Source: Clostridiales bacterium (GTDB lineage: Bacteria; Bacillota; Clostridia; Oscillospirales; Oscillospiraceae). Taken from it: DNA of 14,821 nucleotides. Shown here one piece after another: positions 10,887 through 14,821 of this stretch. Every line of letters starts with the position of its first letter. The first letter of the stretch is position 1. The stretch lies in assembly GCA_021205375.1 (NCBI GenBank), contig JAJPXR010000186.1:1-14821 (forward strand), written 5' to 3'. Below the pieces are notes generated by a model. It saw only the letters and a program-made list of their open reading frames with translations, did not search any database and was not told where the DNA came from. The position numbers and the translations under genes are program-made.

Positions 10887-12374
10887 TTATTGCGCCACCG
10901 GCAATGTCATGGGCAGCCGAATCTCCACCATACAACCGCCGCCGGTGGCGTTGGAAATGTCCAGCGTACCGCCCAGGTGGGTGATGATCTCGTCGCAGAC
11001 GGCCAGGCCGATGCCATTGCCCCGGACCTTGGAGGAGCCTTTGTAGAACATCTCCTTGACGTGGGGCAGGTCCTTTTCCGGCACGCCGGGGCCGTGGTCC
11101 CGGATGCGGATGACCACCATCTCCTCCTCCGGGTCAACGGACAGGTCGGTTTGGATGAGCTGGTTCTCGCCGCCGTGCTTGGCGGCGTTGTCCAGCACGT
11201 TGGAGAACACCTGGCGCAGCCGCTCCGGGTCGCCGGGGATGGGGTCCAGCTCTCCGGCCCGGTCGGTGTACTCCAGCCGGATGTTCTGCTTGCGGTAGAA
11301 CTGGCGGTAGGTGAACACCGCGTCCTCGAACTCCGCCTGAATGTCCACCGGCTCCACGTTCAGGGTGAACCGCCCGTCCTCGATGCGGGAGAACTCCAGC
11401 AGCTCCTCCACCATCTTGGAAAGGCGTTTGCTCTCGCTGACGATGATGGAGAGGCCCTTGCGCACGCTCTCCTCATCGGTCATTTCGCCGGTGAGCAGGG
11501 TCTCGCCCCAGCCGTTGATGGCGGTCAGGGGGGTGCGCAGCTCGTGGGAGACGGAGGAGATAAACTCCGATTTCATCCGCTCCGTCTCGCTGATTTTGGT
11601 GGACATGTTGTTGATGGCGTCGATGAGGGAGCCGATCTCATCGTTGTAATGTTTTTCGATTTGGATGCCGTAGCTGCCCTCGGCGATGGCACGGGTGGTG
11701 TCAGTGATGCGGGAGATCGGCTCGATGATGGAGCGGATAAAGTAGATGTTGACCGTATAGACCAGGCACAGGATGACCGCCGCCACCGCCATGGCCAGGA
11801 GGACCATGACAATGATCTGCCGGTCCGCCACGGAGAGGCTTGTCACCAGCCGCATGACCCCCCGCACCTCTCCGTTGTGGATGATGGGGGAGGAGACGGC
11901 CATAATGCGCTCGTTGGTGTCGGGGTTTCGGCCCACCCAGTAGGAGAGGGTCTGATTGGTGATGGCGCTGTCGATGTCGCTGGTGCCGGGGGTGCCGCCC
12001 ACGGTCAGGCCGTAGGAGGACAGGATGATCTGCCCGCGGGTGTTGATGAATTGCAGCTCCAGCGTATCCCGGTCGTCAAAGTCGCTGATGTAGTAGTTGG
12101 CCATGCTCAGGTAGGTGGTCTCGTCGGTGGCATAGCTGGAGAAAAAGTCGCTGGCGGACTTGGCCTTGTTCTCCAGGCCGGAGCGCATACTGGAATAGCA
12201 ATAGCTGCTGTACAGCATGGCGAACGCCACCACCATGATGACCATGATCAGCAGCACGGCGGTCAGACTGTTGATCATCCACCGGCGGCGCAGGCCCTGG
12301 TGCTCCAGGTTCGTCCAGGAGAGGAAGGGCAGCTCAAACCGCCGTTTGGGTCTGCGTTTGGAGGAAGAGGCCAA
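10887..12374 (-). CDS. membrane-bound sensor histidine kinase with HAMP domain
   Basis: A 495-residue sensor kinase. Order: basic cytoplasmic N-terminus (1-33), membrane helix 1 (34-55), extracytoplasmic sensor (56-186), helix 2 (187-210), HAMP (211-263), HisKA with phospho-acceptor H277 in SHELRTPLT, and an ATPase domain (380-487) with the N box around N392-N396, DHGPG (426-430) and GNGIGLA (452-458). All kinase motifs are intact, so it should autophosphorylate and pass phosphate to a response regulator, but none is in the window. The only start in frame near the 5' end is a TTG at 12374; the frame is closed by a stop two codons further up. GGTGA six bases before it can pair with the 16S rRNA tail. 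A later ATG (residue 33) would delete the basic N-terminus. It follows the HAD phosphatase gene by 45 bases. Confidence 0.9.
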   Translation of the reverse strand: MASSSKRRPKRRFELPFLSWTNLEHQGLRRRWMINSLTAVLLIMVIMVVAFAMLYSSYCYSSMRSGLENKAKSASDFFSSYATDETTYLSMANYYISDFDDRDTLELQFINTRGQIILSSYGLTVGGTPGTSDIDSAITNQTLSYWVGRNPDTNERIMAVSSPIIHNGEVRGVMRLVTSLSVADRQIIVMVLLAMAVAAVILCLVYTVNIYFIRSIIEPISRITDTTRAIAEGSYGIQIEKHYNDEIGSLIDAINNMSTKISETERMKSEFISSVSHELRTPLTAINGWGETLLTGEMTDEESVRKGLSIIVSESKRLSKMVEELLEFSRIEDGRFTLNVEPVDIQAEFEDAVFTYRQFYRKQNIRLEYTDRAGELDPIPGDPERLRQVFSNVLDNAAKHGGENQLIQTDLSVDPEEEMVVIRIRDHGPGVPEKDLPHVKEMFYKGSSKVRGNGIGLAVCDEIITHLGGTLDISNATGGGCMVEIRLPMTLPVAQ

Positions 12375-12419
12375 GAGAGTTCACCAGCTTTCGCGTAAAA
12401 GAATCGTTGAGGGGCGGCG

Positions 12420-13235
12420 TCACAGCAGGAAGCGTTCGATGACTTCCGCCACGCCGTCATGGTTGTTGTCCCGCTGGGTGATGTAGTTCCCGGCGGCTTT
12501 GACCTCCGCCGTGGCGTTGGCCATAGCCGCCCCCACCTGGGCGGCCCGCAGCATGGGCAGGTCGTTGTCCGCGTCGCCCACGGCGCAGGAGTTCTCGATG
12601 GGGATGTCCAGCAGGGCGCACATCTGCCGAATGGCGTTGCCCTTGTTCAGCCCCTTGCGGACGATCTCCAGATAGTAGGGGGAGGAGAAAAAGGAGTCCA
12701 GCACACCGTCGGACCAGTCGATGACCCAGTCCCGGAAGGCTTCCAGCGGGGCGCGGTCCTCCAGGTCGATGAGCAGCATCTTCACCGGCTCCTCCGTCAC
12801 CGCCTCCACACTGGGGATGACCTGGTACTCCATGTGGATCAGGTCGCAGTAGCGGCGCACGGCGTAGCCTTCGCAGCGGGGTTCCACCAGCACATCCCGC
12901 TCGTTATAGGTCTGGATGTGCAGCCCCCGCCGGTTGGCCTCGGCAAAGACCTGGCGCACCAGGTCCAGGGAGATGGTCTCCTGAAAGAGGATCTCCCGCC
13001 GCCCCATGTCGTAGAGGACGCCGCCGTTGTAGGCGATCAGGTAGCAGCCAGGCGCCGTCATAGACAGCTTCTCCGCCTGCTGGACGGCGCTGACCAGGGG
13101 CCGCCCTGTGGCGATGACTACCTTATGGCCCGCGGCCAGGGCGCGGTCAATGGCGGCGCGGTTGCCGGGGGTGATCTCCTTCTGGTCGTTGAGCAGGGTG
13201 CCGTCCAGGTCGAGAAAGATGATTTTCTGGTTCAT
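12420..13235 (-). CDS. Cof-type HAD-IIB family sugar-phosphate phosphatase
   Basis: A 271-residue phosphatase of the HAD superfamily, Cof/YidA-type (subclass IIB). These cytoplasmic Mg2+ enzymes hydrolyse phosphorylated sugars and related small metabolites; substrates are broad and cannot be read from sequence. All four motifs are present: nucleophile D9 and D11 in DLDGTLL, T43 in ATGRP, K198 in GLNKGNA, and D221/D225 in GDADNDLPM. The C2 cap lies between about 85 and 190. The ending NNHDGVAEVIE is typical of the Cof group. ATG 13235 has AAAGGA about eleven bases upstream on the minus strand, and a promoter with a perfect TATAAT lies at 13274-13303. A histidine kinase gene follows 45 bases downstream, so the two may be cotranscribed. 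Confidence 0.93.
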   Translation of the reverse strand: MNQKIIFLDLDGTLLNDQKEITPGNRAAIDRALAAGHKVVIATGRPLVSAVQQAEKLSMTAPGCYLIAYNGGVLYDMGRREILFQETISLDLVRQVFAEANRRGLHIQTYNERDVLVEPRCEGYAVRRYCDLIHMEYQVIPSVEAVTEEPVKMLLIDLEDRAPLEAFRDWVIDWSDGVLDSFFSSPYYLEIVRKGLNKGNAIRQMCALLDIPIENSCAVGDADNDLPMLRAAQVGAAMANATAEVKAAGNYITQRDNNHDGVAEVIERFLL

Positions 13236-13273
13236 ATCTGTTCTGTCCTTTGTCTCCGTGATAGTTCCTCGTT

Positions 13274-13303
13274 ATTATATCACAATCCCGCCCAATGAAG
13301 CAA
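13274..13303 (-). promoter_or_regulatory. sigma-A promoter of the HAD phosphatase gene
   Basis: On the minus strand TTGCTT (13303-13298) and TATAAT (13279-13274) are separated by 18 bases, and TGA before the -10 forms an extended -10. It points to the ATG at 13235, about 40 bases away. Confidence 0.78.
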
Positions 13304-13406
13304 CCTCGCCCGGTACAAAACGCACGAAAAAAACACAATTGTCTGCTTGTCCTCCGCAACACGAACAAATCCGGTCAAAAAGAAACAAAAGAAAGTCGGC
13401 GAACAC

Positions 13407-13435
13407 TTGAAAACGGCGATAAAAGCCTGTATAAT
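13407..13435 (+). promoter_or_regulatory. sigma-A promoter of the DUF3592-like gene
   Basis: TTGAAA (13407-13412) and a perfect TATAAT (13430-13435) are spaced by 17 bases. A start near 13442 would give a leader of about 110 nt before the ATG at 13554. It is divergent from the HAD promoter in the same 318-base gap. Confidence 0.85.
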
Positions 13436-13446
13436 AGGGCAAAAGA

Positions 13447-13521
13447 GCGGAGAAAGCCGTTGGAAACGACCATTTCTCCGCCAAAGTCGAACGTAAAAAA
13501 TGCGCATTTGTCGGGATGCGC
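13447..13521 (+). promoter_or_regulatory. two hairpins in the leader of the DUF3592-like gene
   Basis: GCGGAGAAA (13447-13455) pairs perfectly with TTTCTCCGC (13473-13481), with an inner CGTT/AACG pairing. GCGCAT (13502-13507) pairs with ATGCGC (13516-13521). Neither is followed by a T-run, so they are not ordinary terminators. They could stabilise or regulate the leader; no known riboswitch class was recognised. Confidence 0.5.
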
Positions 13522-13553
13522 CTGGCTGCGCCAACGAAAGGAAAGGATACGCC

Positions 13554-14375
13554 ATGGATTTTGATTTTACACAGCTATTTCTCTACATCCCCGGTATCGT
13601 CATCTTCCTGGTGGGCGGCAGCGCCATCCGGAAGGACCGGCGAATGAAGCGGCTGGGGGCCTGCACCGAGGCCACGGTGGTCAACTGCCCTCACGTGGTC
13701 AAAAAGGACAAGCAGGGCAACGAGGTCTATAACTACTACAACGTGGTGGTGGAGTACCCCGACCCCCGGGGCGGCGCGGAGCGGCAGACGATCAAGGCCC
13801 CCTCGGAGTACGCCATGGGGCAGCAGGTGAAGCTGTTCAAGGACGGCGACAAATACACCCTTGTGGAGGACGAGGAGCAGCCTCTGTTCACCGCCTGGCC
13901 CACCGCCCTGGGCGGCGCGCTGATGATTTTGCTGGCCCTGTTCCAGAACCAGGGCCGGGAGATGCTGGCCATGACCATGTTGGCGCTTCTGTTAGTGGGG
14001 GCCGGCGCAGTGCTGCTCTACCGCTACTTCGGCCTGAAAAAACAGGGCCTGGTGAAAATCGAGGCGGAGATCACTGGTGTATTTACCCGCCAGCTCTCCA
14101 AGGGGACCAAAATCCTCCGGGACTCCAAGTTCACCTATTATCCCATCGTCCGCTACGAGCTGGACGGCAAAGAGAACATCCGCATGTGCAAAATCAACGA
14201 CAGCCGGGAGAAAGCCTTCCCCGTGGGGGACACCCTGACCCTGTACTATGACCCCAAGAACAAACGGGTGCTGGAGAAGGGCGTGAAAGTCAGCACCGCC
14301 GTTTGGGGCGGCGTGCTGCTGGCCGTGGGGCTGCTGGCGGCGGTGAGCTTGATTGCGGAGGTGCTTGTGGGGTAA
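13554..14375 (+). CDS. DUF3592-like four-helix membrane protein
   Basis: A 273-residue membrane protein. Helices lie at about 7-24, 116-131, 138-158 and 248-271. Between them are two similar soluble beta domains (about 36-108 and 168-245). Each has the DUF3592-type course: an EATVVNC or EAEITGV strand, a KF/VxY-type strand with tyrosines (VVVEYPDP; PIVRYELDG), then a GQQVKLFKDGDKY or GDTLTLYYDPKN segment. The paired layout suggests an internal duplication. DUF3592 proteins have no settled function. The start is ATG 13554, preceded by AAAGGA about six bases upstream; an in-frame ATG at 13500 lies within the leader hairpins and is less likely. A strong promoter lies about 120 bases upstream. 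Another membrane-protein gene follows 33 bases later with no terminator between, so they may share a transcript. Confidence 0.8.
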   Translation: MDFDFTQLFLYIPGIVIFLVGGSAIRKDRRMKRLGACTEATVVNCPHVVKKDKQGNEVYNYYNVVVEYPDPRGGAERQTIKAPSEYAMGQQVKLFKDGDKYTLVEDEEQPLFTAWPTALGGALMILLALFQNQGREMLAMTMLALLLVGAGAVLLYRYFGLKKQGLVKIEAEITGVFTRQLSKGTKILRDSKFTYYPIVRYELDGKENIRMCKINDSREKAFPVGDTLTLYYDPKNKRVLEKGVKVSTAVWGGVLLAVGLLAAVSLIAEVLVG

Positions 14376-14408
14376 AACATTCAAACCACACTGGAGGGAG
14401 GCTACTCT

Positions 14409-14821
14409 ATGTGTTGTAAAGATGAATATTTGATGCTGAGGGAAGAAATTTTACACGTTGATACGATGCAAAACAACACCTTAAACTTTATGTATGCTTT
14501 GATTGGAGTAGTTTTATCGTTTCCTCTTACTCAGAGCGACAATTTGTATATCTTAGTCATATATATTGTTTTGCTTCCATCGTACGCAGTTATTCTTGGA
14601 CAAGAGAGGACCAGATGCAAGATTGGAACGTATCTTTTGGTTTTTCATGAGGAGAATGGCAGCGATTTTCAGTGGGAAAGACGGCAAGTGCCGTTTCATC
14701 GTAGTGCCACAAAAAATGATACAACCATTTTTGGACATCTGGAAGCGTTTAATTTTCCGTTTTTGTTCCTGAGTTTATTTGCAACAACGATATTTTTTAT
14801 AAAAACGGATTGGCTAAATAT
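14409..14821 (+). CDS. AT-rich gene for a small multi-helix membrane protein, 3' end cut by window
   Basis: The reading frame opens at ATG 14409, seven bases after GGAGGGAGG (14393-14401), and stays open to the window end: 137 codons with no stop, so the gene is partial. The protein begins MCCKDEYLMLREEILHVD, followed by two hydrophobic helices (about 24-40 and 46-64), a charged loop with CKIGTYLLVFHEE and FQWERR, and a third helix (about 114-132). I do not recognise the family. Base composition changes sharply: 14461-14520 has 19 G/C of 60, while 14281-14340 just upstream has 44 of 60. Codon choice (TTA, ATA, AGA) also differs from the neighbours, which suggests acquisition from elsewhere. 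Small helix-hairpin proteins like this sometimes accompany mobile or defence genes, but nothing in view proves that. Confidence 0.75.
   Translation, partial: MCCKDEYLMLREEILHVDTMQNNTLNFMYALIGVVLSFPLTQSDNLYILVIYIVLLPSYAVILGQERTRCKIGTYLLVFHEENGSDFQWERRQVPFHRSATKNDTTIFGHLEAFNFPFLFLSLFATTIFFIKTDWLN

Noticed and set aside
10881..12398. Long plus-strand ORF (505 codons) opposite the histidine kinase
   Set aside because: It is the antisense shadow of a complete kinase gene in GC-rich DNA. Its product is rich in Gly, His, Val and Asp with no domain pattern.

Overview
The window looks like chromosomal DNA from a GC-rich, spore-forming Gram-positive anaerobe. Class Clostridia is likely, and the Oscillospiraceae (Flavonifractor/Oscillibacter-like) are the best guess. 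This is inferred from the strong AGGAGG-type ribosome binding sites, a SpoIIQ-like M23 protein, the recA-recX, rimO-pgsA and DUF1385-prmC pairs, a yybP-ykoY manganese riboswitch in front of mntP, and short GC-rich palindromic intergenic repeats. No rRNA, tRNA, CRISPR array, transposase or phage gene was seen.

Layout. Positions 1-1126 (+ strand) hold a small operon: a DUF2089-type helix-turn-helix protein, then two paralogous three-helix membrane proteins with nearly identical C-terminal tails, closed by a strong intrinsic terminator. Positions 1180-2268 (+) hold a 50-residue protein whose ribosome binding site lies inside an inverted repeat, then a membrane-anchored SpoIIQ-like LytM/M23 protein that keeps its zinc ligands but lacks both catalytic histidines. 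Positions 2517-3359 (-) hold mntP, a manganese exporter, behind a manganese riboswitch with its own terminator and promoter. Positions 3384-5885 (-) are the operon rimO, pgsA and an unidentified exported or membrane-anchored protein. Positions 6142-7958 (-) are recA and recX, overlapping by one base. Positions 8223-8801 (-) are a YcxB-like two-helix protein. Positions 8970-10813 (-) are DUF1385 (yqhQ-like) and prmC behind a clear promoter. Positions 10887-13235 (-) are a Cof-type HAD phosphatase followed by a sensor histidine kinase with no response regulator in view. Positions 13554-14821 (+) are a DUF3592-like membrane protein and then an AT-rich membrane-protein gene cut off by the window end.

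Most genes are housekeeping: translation quality and termination (RimO, PrmC), phospholipid synthesis (PgsA), recombination and SOS repair (RecA, RecX) and metal homeostasis (MntP). Less ordinary are the tandem paralog module at the left, the inverted repeat around a ribosome binding site, the degenerate M23 protein, a family of compound palindromic repeats between genes (three + strand copies, one variant on the - strand and one possible remnant), a perfect tandem 10-bp repeat upstream of recA, and the AT-rich ORF at the right edge. No clearly new multi-gene system could be demonstrated. The DUF2089/twin-membrane-protein operon is the best candidate for an uncharacterised one.
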